Assembly (NCBI RefSeq): GCF_000147675.1
Contig: NZ_ADGQ01000004.1
Location: 1 to 64,000, forward strand
Length of the DNA stretch: 64,000 nucleotides
Reading direction: 5' to 3'
From: Peptostreptococcus stomatis DSM 17678
GTDB taxonomy: Bacteria > Bacillota > Clostridia > Peptostreptococcales > Peptostreptococcaceae
Shown: positions 1 to 8,745 of the stretch, piece by piece
How positions within the stretch are numbered: position 1 is the stretch's first letter
Layout: each line of letters starts with the position of its first letter
Translations under genes and position numbers: made by a program
Notes under the pieces: model-generated
The model's database searches: none
What the model saw: only the letters and a program-made list of their open reading frames with translations
Told to the model about the DNA's origin: nothing

Positions 1-1
1 C

Positions 2-436
2 TACCCAATCTTACTAGTTAAGAAGAACCTTGTACCAGACCAGGTTGTAAGGGCCATCAAGGACCTAGACATCAAGAAGACTTATATAGCAGGTGGAACT
101 AACACAATATCTAAGTCTACAGAAGCCAAACTTCCAGGCGTTTTAGAAAGAATGGCAGGTAAGGACAGGTATGAAACATCAGTTGCCATAGCCAAGTCTA
201 AGTTTAGGGATAGTAAGGAAGCCTTTATAGCATCAGGTGAAGAATTCGCAGATGCCCTAGTTATTTCACCAGTATCTGGTAAGTACAACAGGCCAACATT
301 ACTGGCATCAAGAAACAAGAAAACTAATGCCGTAGTTAAAAAGTATATAGGAGAATCTTACTTGACTAGTATTACAGCTATAGGTGGAGAAAAGTACCTA
401 CCAAATAGTATAATGTTAGATTTAGTTGGTAAGTAG
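2..436 (+). CDS. Cell-wall-binding repeat 2 surface protein, C-terminal end (5' truncated)
   Basis: The frame is open from the window edge to the TAG at 434-436, giving 144 residues of a longer protein. The visible part reads as two CWB2-type units: an IAGGTNTIS strand-turn near residue 30, then the typical RMAGKDRYETSVAIAK block, an ASGEEFADAL motif, and a closing AIGGEKYLP. CWB2 repeats (PF04122) come in threes in clostridial surface-layer and adhesin proteins and bind anionic cell-wall polymer non-covalently. The protein is therefore probably secreted and wall-attached. Its effector domain and signal peptide lie outside the window, so the specific function cannot be told. An intrinsic terminator follows. 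Confidence 0.88.
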   Translation, partial: YPILLVKKNLVPDQVVRAIKDLDIKKTYIAGGTNTISKSTEAKLPGVLERMAGKDRYETSVAIAKSKFRDSKEAFIASGEEFADALVISPVSGKYNRPTLLASRNKKTNAVVKKYIGESYLTSITAIGGEKYLPNSIMLDLVGK

Positions 437-513
437 AAACTGAACTATAAGAATATAGAATTGAATAGAATCTTTATTAAATTACATTTGTAAAGAATAT
501 TAACTAATTTAAA

Positions 514-563
514 GCAGCGTTAGCTGGTGTATGAGAAATTCCATCAGCTTCGCTGCATTTTTA
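514..563 (+). terminator. Intrinsic terminator after the CWB2 protein
   Basis: GCAGCG at 514-519 pairs with CGCTGC at 551-556. An inner AGCTGgtg/catCAGCT stem extends it, and a T-rich ATTTTTATTT tract follows. It separates the surface-protein gene from the alaS leader. Confidence 0.8.
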
Positions 564-741
564 TTTACTTCACGAGTATATTGTGATAAGTGTGATAGAA
601 GTGTTATAGATCATTTAGTAACGAAAAGTTGTGATAATATAGAGGGAATAATAATATCACTTGTTAGATCATAAAATGTAGGAGTCAAAATAAGCAGAAA
701 GTATTGAAAAATTATTTTTTTATTGTAATATATATGTATTA

Positions 742-1017
742 AGTCCAGACAAAAGTTGGTCAGGACTATAAATAAAAGATCTAAATACTGAGATGGGAAG
801 TAGTAGGAGTCCAAGGTCTTATAGAGAGGGGTTGTTGGTGGAAATACCCTGGATACAGGCTGTGAAGCAGTCCCGGAGTATCTCTTTGGAAATAGTAGTA
901 CATAGAGACGTGATGCTGCGTTAATGCTAATGAAGATGTCACATTTTGTGATAATCAGGGTGGTACCGCGAATACAAGCTCGCCCCTGTAGTTTATACAG
1001 GAGTGGGCTTTTTTTAT
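742..1017 (+). promoter_or_regulatory. T-box riboswitch (tRNA-Ala sensing) of alaS
   Basis: The conserved T-box sequence AGGGTGGTACCGCG is at 957-970, just before a terminator hairpin (about 974-1017) that ends in TTTTTTT. Stem I spans roughly 790-884, with GAGAT and ATCTC at its base, an AGAGAGG element near 823-829 and a GAA at 864-866 followed by GCA at 867-869. GCA is an alanine codon in the expected specifier position, which fits the downstream alaS. In this family, uncharged tRNA pairs with specifier and T-box and stabilises the antiterminator. A separate 9-bp hairpin with one A-A mismatch (742-767) lies just upstream of Stem I; its role is unknown. Specifier placement is by eye. Confidence 0.93.
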
Positions 1018-1074
1018 TGAGAATCATATCCTGTAAAATCAAAATTATTTAAATAATTTATTTGGAGGAAAGTT

Positions 1075-3711
1075 ATGGAAAAGTTGGGATTAAATGAGAT
1101 TAGAAGTAGATTTACTAAGTTTTTTGAATCAAAGGAACACTATATTGCCAAGTCACATTCTTTGATTCCTAGCAACGACAAGTCTTTGTTGTTGATAAAC
1201 TCTGGTATGGCACCTTTGAAGAATTATTTTTCTGGTGTTGAGATACCGCCAAAGAACAGGATGTCTACAGTACAGAAGTGTATCAGAACAGGTGATATAG
1301 AAAATGTAGGTGTAACAGCTAGGCATGCTACCTTCTTTGAAATGATGGGTAATTTCTCTTTTGGTGATTACTTTAAAAAGGAAGCAATTGCTTGGGCCTG
1401 GGAATTTATAACTGTGTGGCTTGAAATACCTGAGGAAAAACTATGGGTAACAGTATATGAAAGCGATGATGAAGCATATAACCTATGGAAGGACATGATA
1501 GGTTTCCCTGAGGAAAAGATAGTTAGATTAGGCAAGGATGACAACTTCTGGGAAATAGGTCTAGGGCCATGTGGACCATGTTCAGAAATATATTTTGACA
1601 AGGGTGAAAAGTATGGCTGTGGATGTGAAGATTGCAAGCCAGGTTGTGACTGTGACAGGTTCTTAGAATTCTGGAATCTTGTATTTACTCAGTTTGACAG
1701 AAAAGAAGATGGATCTTATGGAGAATTAGACCATAAGAATATAGATACAGGTATGGGTCTGGAAAGAATGGCCTGTGTAATGCAAGAGGTAGACACTATT
1801 TTTGAAGTAGACACTATAAGGTCAGTATTAAATAGGGTATGCCAGTTGGCCGGCATTACTTATGGACAGGATGCCAAGAAGGACAAGTCTGTAAGGATAA
1901 TAACTGACCATATCAGGTCTGTGGCCTTTATGGTAGGCGATGGTATATTGCCATCTAATGAAGGCAGGGGCTATGTTCTAAGAAGGCTATTGAGAAGGGC
2001 GGCCCGTCATGGTAGGTTACTTGGAATAAAGGACAACTTCCTAAATGAGATAGTAGAGGTTGTATTTGATACTTGTGGCCAAGCCTATCCAGAATTAATA
2101 GAAAAGAATGATTACATCAAAAAGGTAATTGGTATAGAAGAAGAAAAGTTTGGAGAAACTCTTGAACAGGGACTAGAAATCTTGAAGTCATATACTGAAG
2201 ACCTGGTTGCTGGTGGTGGAGACACTATTTCAGGAGAACAGGCCTTCAAGCTATATGATACATTTGGTTTCCCTCTAGACCTGACTATGGAAATACTTGA
2301 AGATGAAGGTCTAAAGGTAGATACTGAGGGCTTTGAGAAGGAAATGCAGGCCCAGAAGGACAGGGCTAGGGCAGCCAGGGGTAATACAGAGGGTGATGCT
2401 TGGAAGGAAGATCCTCTAACATCACTTGAGGATGCAAGTTCAAGTTTCGATGGTTACCATAACCTAGTTAAGGCTTCAACTATAAAGGCTATGGTTGCTG
2501 ATAATGCCCTGGTTGATACTCTAGAAGAAGGTCTTGAAGCTGCTATAATCCTGGATGAGACTAGCTTCTATCCAAATGGAGGTGGTCAGGTTGGTGACAA
2601 GGGCCAGATACTGAGTGATACAGGTTTATTTGAAGTTGAAGACACAGTAAAGGGTGCCAATGGAAGTATCAAGCATATTGGTAGAATAGTAAGCGGTTCT
2701 TTGACTAAGGGAGAAAAGGTAGAGACTAGGGTAGACAAGGCCCTAAGAATGGATGCGGCTAGAAACCATACAGCTACCCACCTACTTCACAAGGCTTTGA
2801 AAGAAGTATTAGGAGACCATGTAAACCAGGCTGGTTCCCTGGTTGAGCCATATAGGTTGAGGTTTGACATCACCCACTTTGAAGCCATGACTAAGGAAGA
2901 AATCAGTAGGGTTGAAGCTATGGTAAATGAATTTATCTTAGAAGCTCATCCGGTTACTGCTGAGCTTATGAATATAAATGAGGCAAGAGCCATGGGTGCT
3001 ATGGCCTTATTTGGAGAAAAGTATGGTGAAGAAGTAAGGGTTGTAAAGATGGGAGACTGTTCTGTTGAACTATGTGGTGGTACCCATCTGGACAATACTT
3101 CCCAGGTAGGTATGTTCAAGATAGTATCTGAAGGTGGAGTTGCAGCCGGTGTCAGAAGAATAGAAGCCATAACAGGTAGGGCAGTATATCAGTACATGCT
3201 TGCAAAAGATTCGCTAATTAACAACATTAGTGATATAATGAAGACAAGGGAAGACAACCTGGTTGTTAGGGCTAATTCATTAGTTGATGAAAATAAGCAG
3301 TTAGAAAAAGAAGTACATGATTTAAAATCAAAGATAAGTATGCAAAATGCAGGCAATGCCCTTGATGATAGCCTAGATATCAAGGGGGTTAAGCTTCTAA
3401 CAGCTAAGTATGAAGATATGGATATAGATACCCTAAGAGAGGTAGCAGATAACCTGAGAGACAAGTTGGGTACAAGTGTTGTAGTCCTAGCAAATATAGC
3501 TGGAGACAAGATTAACTTTGTAGCAACAGCTAGTAAGGACGCTATAGACAAGGGTGCCCATGCCGGCAACATAGTTAGGGAAGTTGCTAAAATCGCTGGA
3601 GGTAAGGGCGGTGGTAGACCTAACATGGCCCAGGCTGGAGGTAGTGACAAGACTATGGTAGACCAGGCGCTAGCAAGTGCACAGAAGGTGGTTGAGTCAC
3701 AAATTAAGTAG
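1075..3711 (+). CDS. alaS: Alanyl-tRNA synthetase
   Basis: Class II synthetase that charges tRNA-Ala in the cytoplasm. At 878 residues it is full length for bacterial AlaRS. The N-terminal catalytic domain (about 1-450) is followed by an editing domain with the zinc-site motifs HTATH near residue 565 and CGGTH near residue 668, which deacylate Ser- and Gly-tRNA-Ala. A coiled segment follows, then a C-terminal DHHA1-type domain ending in a glycine-rich GGKGGGRPNMAQAGGSD. The ATG at 1075 is preceded by GGAGGAAAG. Expression is expected to depend on the T-box directly upstream. ireB starts 17 bp after the stop, so alaS, ireB, the next membrane protein and ruvX probably form one operon. Confidence 0.98.
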   Translation: MEKLGLNEIRSRFTKFFESKEHYIAKSHSLIPSNDKSLLLINSGMAPLKNYFSGVEIPPKNRMSTVQKCIRTGDIENVGVTARHATFFEMMGNFSFGDYFKKEAIAWAWEFITVWLEIPEEKLWVTVYESDDEAYNLWKDMIGFPEEKIVRLGKDDNFWEIGLGPCGPCSEIYFDKGEKYGCGCEDCKPGCDCDRFLEFWNLVFTQFDRKEDGSYGELDHKNIDTGMGLERMACVMQEVDTIFEVDTIRSVLNRVCQLAGITYGQDAKKDKSVRIITDHIRSVAFMVGDGILPSNEGRGYVLRRLLRRAARHGRLLGIKDNFLNEIVEVVFDTCGQAYPELIEKNDYIKKVIGIEEEKFGETLEQGLEILKSYTEDLVAGGGDTISGEQAFKLYDTFGFPLDLTMEILEDEGLKVDTEGFEKEMQAQKDRARAARGNTEGDAWKEDPLTSLEDASSSFDGYHNLVKASTIKAMVADNALVDTLEEGLEAAIILDETSFYPNGGGQVGDKGQILSDTGLFEVEDTVKGANGSIKHIGRIVSGSLTKGEKVETRVDKALRMDAARNHTATHLLHKALKEVLGDHVNQAGSLVEPYRLRFDITHFEAMTKEEISRVEAMVNEFILEAHPVTAELMNINEARAMGAMALFGEKYGEEVRVVKMGDCSVELCGGTHLDNTSQVGMFKIVSEGGVAAGVRRIEAITGRAVYQYMLAKDSLINNISDIMKTREDNLVVRANSLVDENKQLEKEVHDLKSKISMQNAGNALDDSLDIKGVKLLTAKYEDMDIDTLREVADNLRDKLGTSVVVLANIAGDKINFVATASKDAIDKGAHAGNIVREVAKIAGGKGGGRPNMAQAGGSDKTMVDQALASAQKVVESQIK

Positions 3712-3728
3712 TAGCAAGGAGGTTACTT

Positions 3729-3989
3729 ATGGAAAAGAATTTAGAATACACAGTGCAGTTTGAAACGGTGAACCAGGATAAGATGAGTGTAGCTCAGACA
3801 ATAGAGTATGTATATAATGCTTTGATAGAAAAGGGATATAATCCGGTAAACCAGATAATAGGATATATTTTATCAGGAGATTCGAGTTATATTACAAGTT
3901 ATAAGAATGCTAGAGCAGCAATCAAGAGGTTTGAAAGGGACGAAATCCTGGAAGAAGTGATAACTAAGTATTTGAACATAGAGGAGTAA
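3729..3989 (+). CDS. ireB: IreB family regulatory phosphoprotein (UPF0297/DUF965)
   Basis: An 86-residue soluble protein with the signature of the family: an N-terminal NQDKMSVAQTIEYVYNAL region, then KGYNPVNQIIGYILSGDSSYITSYKNAR. In Enterococcus faecalis, IreB is phosphorylated by the PASTA kinase IreK and modulates cell-wall stress and cephalosporin resistance (established there; inferred here). Threonine candidates lie in the N-terminal half. The position between alaS and ruvX is the usual one, except that a large membrane protein now separates ireB from ruvX. Ribosome site AAGGAGG precedes the ATG at 3729. A canonical PASTA kinase is not in this window. Confidence 0.93.
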   Translation: MEKNLEYTVQFETVNQDKMSVAQTIEYVYNALIEKGYNPVNQIIGYILSGDSSYITSYKNARAAIKRFERDEILEEVITKYLNIEE

Positions 3990-3996
3990 GGGTTAT

Positions 3997-6276
3997 ATGT
4001 TTAAAAAGAGTTTAGCCTTTATAGTCTCCCTGGTCTTGGTGTTTGGACTAGTAGGACCTGGTTTTGCAGCAGGGACTAAGTCAGAAGAGTCTGCCCTTGC
4101 TACTGAACAAGCGATGACTAAGGGAGAACTTGATTCAAAGGCCGATAACAATACAGCCAAGAACAAGGGTAAGGTGATACTTATCGACTTAAATAGGACA
4201 AATTACGATAACTTTAAGAATATAAAGTTTTTGGCAAATAGGTTAGAAAATAGCGGTTATCTTGGTATGATGAATATCAGGGGTGACAAGGGCTATGATG
4301 ATAGGAGAAACTATGCAAGTATGGGTGCTACTGGAAGGGTTAATATCCTTCCAGAAACACCTGTAGACTTTAGTCAGATAGAAGGAAAGAACCTGTATAA
4401 GTATGCAACAGGACATTCTCCCAAGAAGATAAACTTATTGAGTGTTAATAATTTAGACCAGTATAACCAGTCTAATGGTGAGTTCAAGTCCAAGATGGGC
4501 TACCTGGGTGATACCCTGTCTTCTAATGGAAAGAAGATAGGAATTCTGGGTAATAGCGATTATTATGACATGGTTACTGGCCAGGAAATCAGAAACAGGG
4601 ACTTTGCCCTTATGGTTATGGATTCTAGGAGTAGGATAGAAGAAGGAAATGTAGACTTTATAAATAAAAAGGACCAGTCATTTCCGTTTGGCATATCAAC
4701 GGATTATGATAAGTTGAAGGACGAGACTAAGAAGTACTATGCAAAAACAGACTTCTTGATGGTCAACCTGGGCGATACTTTTAGGTTAGATGAGTACAAG
4801 GTAAACCTAAATAGCACGACCTATGCCAGGATGAAGTACAGGGTCTATAATAAGGTGAGTGACTACCTTGAATATGTATTCAAGATGGCAGGTAAGAATG
4901 ATACCATCTATATACTTGGATCTTTTCCGAGTAAGCTAGACTATGCAAACAACAGACGTTTGGCTCCTCTGGTAAGGTTTGATATGTCAGAATCCGGCAA
5001 GGGCTTGTTGTTATCTGCTACAACCAGGAGGGCAGGAGTTTTTGCCAACCTGGACCTGGGTGTAGATATTTTGAACAGGTTTGGCCTAAAGAATAAAGAA
5101 ATGGTAGGTCGCCAATTGACAAATAAGACTATGGACAATAGGGACGACTATATGACCAAGGAATACAAGAAAATAGTTGCCATATCATCTATAAGGATGA
5201 CTATCATAAATATATATGTAGCAGTAATTTCTGTTTCCTGGATCTTGGGAGCCCTAGCCCTATGGCAGAGGGACAAGTTACCAAAGAAACACAAGAAGAA
5301 GATATTAAACTTCTTAAAAGAAATGGTCAAGTTAGGTCTGATAATGCCACTAGCATTTTTATCAGCACCTATATTGAGGCCAGGTAGTCAGGCTCAGGTT
5401 ACCCTGTCAATAGTCTTTATGACTGTTTTGCTATATATACTTGGTAGTAGGATATTTAAGAATGATGACTTAAAACAGGTAGGATTTTATTCTATTTTGA
5501 TGATCCTCCTAATAGTAGTGGATTCTGTAATATCAACACCTTTGATGCAGAGCAATATAATGAGTTATGACCCTATGATAGGGGCAAGGTACTACGGTAT
5601 AGGAAATGAATATGAGGGTGCTACCATAGGTAGTGCTATCCTGGGCATTGCTATCCTACTAGAATACAAAAAGATACCTAAGCTATGGGTTGCCATCTTC
5701 CTTTTCGCAGTTTTGATTACATCAGCATACCCAAGTATGGGTGCCAACGTAGGAGGGGCAATTTCAGAGTCTATAGCCTATATAGCCTTCTTCCTTTTGA
5801 TATGTGGTGTCAAGATAGACTTCAAAAAGTCAGTTTTAGTTGTAGCTATAACAGCATTGATAGTGGCGGTTTTTGCCACAGCAGACATAATGTTGGGTAT
5901 GGGATCTCACTTGGGTAATTTTGTTGTCCAGGTGTTTAGAAATGGTCCTATGGAGATTGTAACAGTATTTGCTAGAAAGATAGACATGAATATACAGTTA
6001 GCCCAGACAACAGTATGGGTCAACATTCTCCTAGTCGGCCTATTGATACTTGGATTTACAATATTTAGACCTAATAGACACTTCAGCTATATGAAGGAAA
6101 GGTATAAGATAGTATATGATGGATACCTGGCTATAATGGTTGGTTGTGTTGTGACCCTACTGGTAAATGATTCTGGTATAATTGCAGCAGCCACAGATTC
6201 AATTTATTTATTGATACCTGTAATAATAATTTTGATAAATAAGTTTAATCAAAAAGAAGACAAGTATATAAGTTAG
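3997..6276 (+). CDS. Unknown polytopic membrane protein with AlkP-like extracytoplasmic domain
   Basis: The 759-residue product has a signal peptide or first membrane segment (residues about 4-24, ending GPGFAAG). An extracytoplasmic domain of about 370 residues follows, then roughly eleven membrane segments between residues 395 and 755. The outer domain carries sulfatase/phosphopentomutase-like elements: FLMVNLGDT near residue 254, and GLLLSATTRR followed by NLDLGVDILNRFG and a GRQL near residues 335-372. That order resembles the closing part of alkaline-phosphatase superfamily domains. The membrane part has YYGIGNEYEGATIG and a late NDSGIIAAAT motif. I do not recognise a named gene. It starts 7 bp after ireB and ends 17 bp before ruvX, so it is co-transcribed. 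A role in envelope polymer modification is possible but unproven. Confidence 0.7.
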   Translation: MFKKSLAFIVSLVLVFGLVGPGFAAGTKSEESALATEQAMTKGELDSKADNNTAKNKGKVILIDLNRTNYDNFKNIKFLANRLENSGYLGMMNIRGDKGYDDRRNYASMGATGRVNILPETPVDFSQIEGKNLYKYATGHSPKKINLLSVNNLDQYNQSNGEFKSKMGYLGDTLSSNGKKIGILGNSDYYDMVTGQEIRNRDFALMVMDSRSRIEEGNVDFINKKDQSFPFGISTDYDKLKDETKKYYAKTDFLMVNLGDTFRLDEYKVNLNSTTYARMKYRVYNKVSDYLEYVFKMAGKNDTIYILGSFPSKLDYANNRRLAPLVRFDMSESGKGLLLSATTRRAGVFANLDLGVDILNRFGLKNKEMVGRQLTNKTMDNRDDYMTKEYKKIVAISSIRMTIINIYVAVISVSWILGALALWQRDKLPKKHKKKILNFLKEMVKLGLIMPLAFLSAPILRPGSQAQVTLSIVFMTVLLYILGSRIFKNDDLKQVGFYSILMILLIVVDSVISTPLMQSNIMSYDPMIGARYYGIGNEYEGATIGSAILGIAILLEYKKIPKLWVAIFLFAVLITSAYPSMGANVGGAISESIAYIAFFLLICGVKIDFKKSVLVVAITALIVAVFATADIMLGMGSHLGNFVVQVFRNGPMEIVTVFARKIDMNIQLAQTTVWVNILLVGLLILGFTIFRPNRHFSYMKERYKIVYDGYLAIMVGCVVTLLVNDSGIIAAATDSIYLLIPVIIILINKFNQKEDKYIS

Positions 6277-6293
6277 ATTAAGTAGGTGTAAAT

Positions 6294-6710
6294 GTGCTAA
6301 GTGGAAGAATAATGGGCCTTGATATTGGTGACAATACCATCGGTGTTGCTGTCAGTGACCTAATGGGTATGACAGCCCAGGGGATTACAACAATAAAGAG
6401 GTCTAGTAAAAAAAATGATATAGAGGCCTTGAAGAAGATAATTGAAGAAAGGCAGGTAAACCTGATCGTATCAGGTCTACCAAAAAATATGAACGGGACT
6501 ATAGGTCCCCAGGCAGAAAAGGTTATAAAGTTTTGTGACCTAATCAAGGAGGAACTTGGCATGGAAATCAAGTTCTGGGATGAGAGGCTAACTACTGTAT
6601 CGGCAGAAAAGATGTTGATAGAGGGTGATGTCCGAAGAAAGAATAGAAAAAAGGTCATAGATAAGCTTGCAGCAGTCCTTATCTTGCAAGGATATCTTGA
6701 TTCAATATAA
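6294..6710 (+). CDS. ruvX: Holliday junction resolvase-like RuvX/YqgF
   Basis: The 138-residue RNase H-fold protein has the family motifs in order: [15 protein letters not shown] (catalytic Asp), [11 protein letters not shown] and [11 protein letters not shown]. It is implicated in Holliday-junction resolution and 16S rRNA processing. The GTG at 6294 gives the usual N-terminal length; an internal ATG at 6312 would remove only six residues. The ribosome site (TAGGTG) is weak, so translation may be coupled to the upstream gene. Last gene of the alaS operon, closed by a strong terminator. Confidence 0.94.
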   Translation: MLSGRIMGLDIGDNTIGVAVSDLMGMTAQGITTIKRSSKKNDIEALKKIIEERQVNLIVSGLPKNMNGTIGPQAEKVIKFCDLIKEELGMEIKFWDERLTTVSAEKMLIEGDVRRKNRKKVIDKLAAVLILQGYLDSI

Positions 6711-6720
6711 TTTTCCTAGA

Positions 6721-6757
6721 AATGTCAATAGAAAATTTTTTTCTATTGACATTTTTT
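6721..6757 (+). terminator. Intrinsic terminator of the alaS-ruvX operon
   Basis: AATGTCAATAGAAAA pairs perfectly with the TTTTCTATTGACATT arm and is followed by a T tract. The 3' arm contains the TTGACA that looks like the -35 element of fur, so terminator and promoter overlap. Confidence 0.9.
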
Positions 6758-6801
6758 GAGCATTGATATACTATGAATATAAGAAAGTTATCAATTGATA
6801 A
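6746..6801 (+). promoter_or_regulatory. fur promoter and palindromic operator candidate
   Basis: TTGACA at 6746-6751 and TATACT at 6767-6772 are 15 bp apart, short but usable. A perfect 14-bp palindrome, TTATCAATTGATAA, lies at 6788-6801 between the -10 box and the ribosome site (AGGAGG at 6801-6806). Its position and AT-rich dyad suit autoregulation by a Fur-family repressor (inference), though it does not match the 7-1-7 Fur box exactly. Confidence 0.5.
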
Positions 6802-6814
6802 GGAGGGCTATAAT

Positions 6815-7264
6815 ATGGAAAATAACAACACTATGGAATTGTTGAAAGAGAAGTTAAAAGCGACTGGTTTTAAAATCACACCTCAGAGAAGGGCCATAAT
6901 TGAAGTATTGATAGAAAACGAAAGTTCACATATGAGCAGTGAAGAAATATATGACAAGGTGCGTGTAAATTGCCCAGAGATAGGTCTTGCTACTGTTTAT
7001 AGAACTATGCAGTTGCTTGACGAAATTAATGGCATTTCTAAGCTAAACCTTGATGATGGCTGTATTAGGTATGAGATTAATGTTGAGGGAGAAGATGTTC
7101 ACCATCACCACCACCTGATTTGTAGAGATTGTGGAGCCATTATAGAGGTTAAGGAAGACCTATTGGAATCTATTGAATCTACAGTAGAAAATAACTATAA
7201 TTTCCAGATAAAGGACCACGACCTAAAGTTTTATGGTCTATGCAGTAATTGTAAGGATAAATAG
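6815..7264 (+). CDS. fur: Fur family metal-responsive repressor
   Basis: 149 residues from the ATG at 6815, which has AAGGAGGGC at good spacing. An in-frame ATG at 6773 falls directly after the -10 element and is not a credible start. An N-terminal winged helix (TPQRRAIIEVLI, GLATVYRTMQLL) is followed by the dimerisation and metal domain with VHHHHHLICRDCG and a final CSNC, i.e. two CxxC pairs as in zinc-structured Fur proteins. It would repress iron-uptake genes when Fe(II)-loaded. PerR or Zur identity cannot be fully excluded from sequence alone. Transcribed alone, convergent with the PTS permease gene. Confidence 0.9.
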   Translation: MENNNTMELLKEKLKATGFKITPQRRAIIEVLIENESSHMSSEEIYDKVRVNCPEIGLATVYRTMQLLDEINGISKLNLDDGCIRYEINVEGEDVHHHHHLICRDCGAIIEVKEDLLESIESTVENNYNFQIKDHDLKFYGLCSNCKDK

Positions 7265-7306
7265 TTATCAATAGAAAGTGATTATAAAAAATTGAATCTT
7301 AATGAT

Positions 7307-7344
7307 AAAACCCATGACCTATATATGAATCATGGGTTTTTCTT
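7307..7344. terminator. Bidirectional terminator between fur and the PTS permease gene
   Basis: AAAACCCATGA pairs with TCATGGGTTTT across a 12-nt loop. T-rich on the plus strand (TTTTTCTTTT) and A-rich upstream, so it can serve both convergent genes. Confidence 0.85.
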
Positions 7345-7361
7345 TTAGAGTTTTTATGAAT

Positions 7362-8444
7362 TTATAGGTCTAACTTGTAGTCTTCATCCTTAATTAGTCC
7401 ACGCTTTTTCATAATATTTGCCACTATCAGGGATAATACTGCAGGCAAGATAATGTGTAGGAATAGGATTATTATTAGTAGGTGGACCTTATTCATCTGC
7501 CCGGACATTGTCTGCCATGTCATCAACTGGCCAACAAGACCAGATGTTCCCATACCTCCACCTGCAGGGTTGTTCTGCATCTTGAATACAAGGGTAGCAA
7601 GAGGGCCTAGGATGGCACTTGCTATTATCGGTGGCAACCATATAATAGGTTTTTTCATTATATTAGGTACTTGGAGCATAGATGTACCCAGACCCTGGGC
7701 CAACAAGCCATTCCAACCATTTGCCTTGAAGCTGATAACAGCGAAACCTATCATTTGGGCTGAGCAACCTACTGTTGCTGCACCGGCTGCCAGGCCGGAT
7801 AGGGATAGGATTATTGAAAGGGCAGCTGAACTTATAGGCAGGGTCAATATTATACCCATCAATACTGAAACTGCTATACCCATCAAGAATGGTTGTAGCT
7901 CAGTAGATACACGGATAAATTCGCCTAGGTTGGCCATAGCCATAGCCAGGTAAGGTCCTACAAAGTAGGCCACCATACCACCTGTAACTATAGTTACTAA
8001 AGGAGTGACAATAATATCTATCTTTGTTTTGCCGGATACCAGGCGACCAATTTCTGCACTGATTACAACAGCTATAAAGGCTCCTAGGGGATCACCTGCC
8101 CCTGGCAAGACTAGTTGCATCTTGTCACTTAGTAGGGCTCCACTGGAAAAAGTACCTCCAAAGGCACCCAAGAGACCGGTCACACCTGATGCAAGTATAA
8201 CTAGTTTAGGAGACTTTAGGGCGTTGGCAACCCCTATACCAATGACTGGACCAGTTAGTGACATGGCTACTATGGCTACTGTAAGTAGGAAAGTAGCTAT
8301 ACCACCTGTAAATATACCACTGATCTGTTTAATTATAAGTCCGATTATAAGTGTAGAAAACAAGCCTAGGGCCATACCATTTAGGCCCTGGATAAGGTAC
8401 CTGTCAAATAAGCTCCAGGCCATAGAATTTTTGTTTTTCGACAT
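7362..8444 (-). CDS. PTS EIIC-like membrane permease (PTS_EIIC_2 type)
   Basis: A 360-residue, highly hydrophobic protein with about ten membrane segments, beginning SLFDRYLIQGLNGMALGLFSTLIIGLIIKQI and containing glycine-rich GVTGLLGAFGGTFSSGAL and GAGDPLGAFIAVVISAEIGRLVSGKTKIDI stretches. This matches the stand-alone IIC-like family PF13303. No IIA, IIB or HPr gene is nearby, so substrate and phosphotransfer partner are unknown. The ATG at 8442-8444 is preceded by GGAGGTAAAT on the minus strand. A 28-bp perfect palindrome 64 bp upstream may be its operator. Confidence 0.82.
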   Translation of the reverse strand: MSKNKNSMAWSLFDRYLIQGLNGMALGLFSTLIIGLIIKQISGIFTGGIATFLLTVAIVAMSLTGPVIGIGVANALKSPKLVILASGVTGLLGAFGGTFSSGALLSDKMQLVLPGAGDPLGAFIAVVISAEIGRLVSGKTKIDIIVTPLVTIVTGGMVAYFVGPYLAMAMANLGEFIRVSTELQPFLMGIAVSVLMGIILTLPISSAALSIILSLSGLAAGAATVGCSAQMIGFAVISFKANGWNGLLAQGLGTSMLQVPNIMKKPIIWLPPIIASAILGPLATLVFKMQNNPAGGGMGTSGLVGQLMTWQTMSGQMNKVHLLIIILFLHIILPAVLSLIVANIMKKRGLIKDEDYKLDL

Positions 8445-8507
8445 ATTAATTTACCTCCACTTAATATGTTTTTTTATAAGTCCATATTTTATATATTGTA
8501 TTAATAT

Positions 8508-8535
8508 ATATATTTGTGTATATACACAAATATAT
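8508..8535. promoter_or_regulatory. 28-bp perfect palindrome, operator candidate
   Basis: The half-site ATATATTTGTGTAT is repeated in exact reverse complement, giving a TTTGTGTATATACACAAA core. It sits in the 300-bp gap between the divergent PTS permease and oligoendopeptidase genes, nearer the former. There is no adjacent T tract, so it is not a terminator. The TGTATATACA core resembles sites used by some GntR-type regulators (general knowledge; not tested here). Confidence 0.5.
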
Positions 8536-8745
8536 TATATATTGCCTCATCAAAAAAAGCAAGCATCATAATAAATTAGTCAAAGTATCAAACATTAAGC
8601 AAGAAGTATGAAGTATCTAGTATGGAAGTATATCCGAATGAGGTCCTTTTATAAATTGGCTGCATTTGATTTTATAGAGGCTTTAATATATAATTTATGG
8701 AGTAGATTTTAAGTGAATATGATTAGAAATGAACGGAGTTATAAT

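Noticed and set aside
742-767. Hairpin before Stem I of the T-box taken as a terminator
   Set aside because: The stem is good but is followed by ATAAATAAAAG rather than a T tract.
611-1042. 143-codon minus-strand reading frame across the alaS leader
   Set aside because: It overlaps the T-box, starts opposite the terminator and has no ribosome site or protein-like composition.
6773-6814. Upstream ATG as the fur start
   Set aside because: It falls immediately after the -10 box, where transcription has not yet begun, and has no ribosome site.
7099-7113. Run of five histidines in Fur, resembling an affinity tag
   Set aside because: His-rich metal-binding segments at this position are normal in Fur proteins.
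7453-8571. Two long plus-strand frames opposite the PTS permease gene
   Set aside because: They are antisense shadows of a GC-richer membrane gene with clear motifs and a good ribosome site; the shadows show no recognisable domain.
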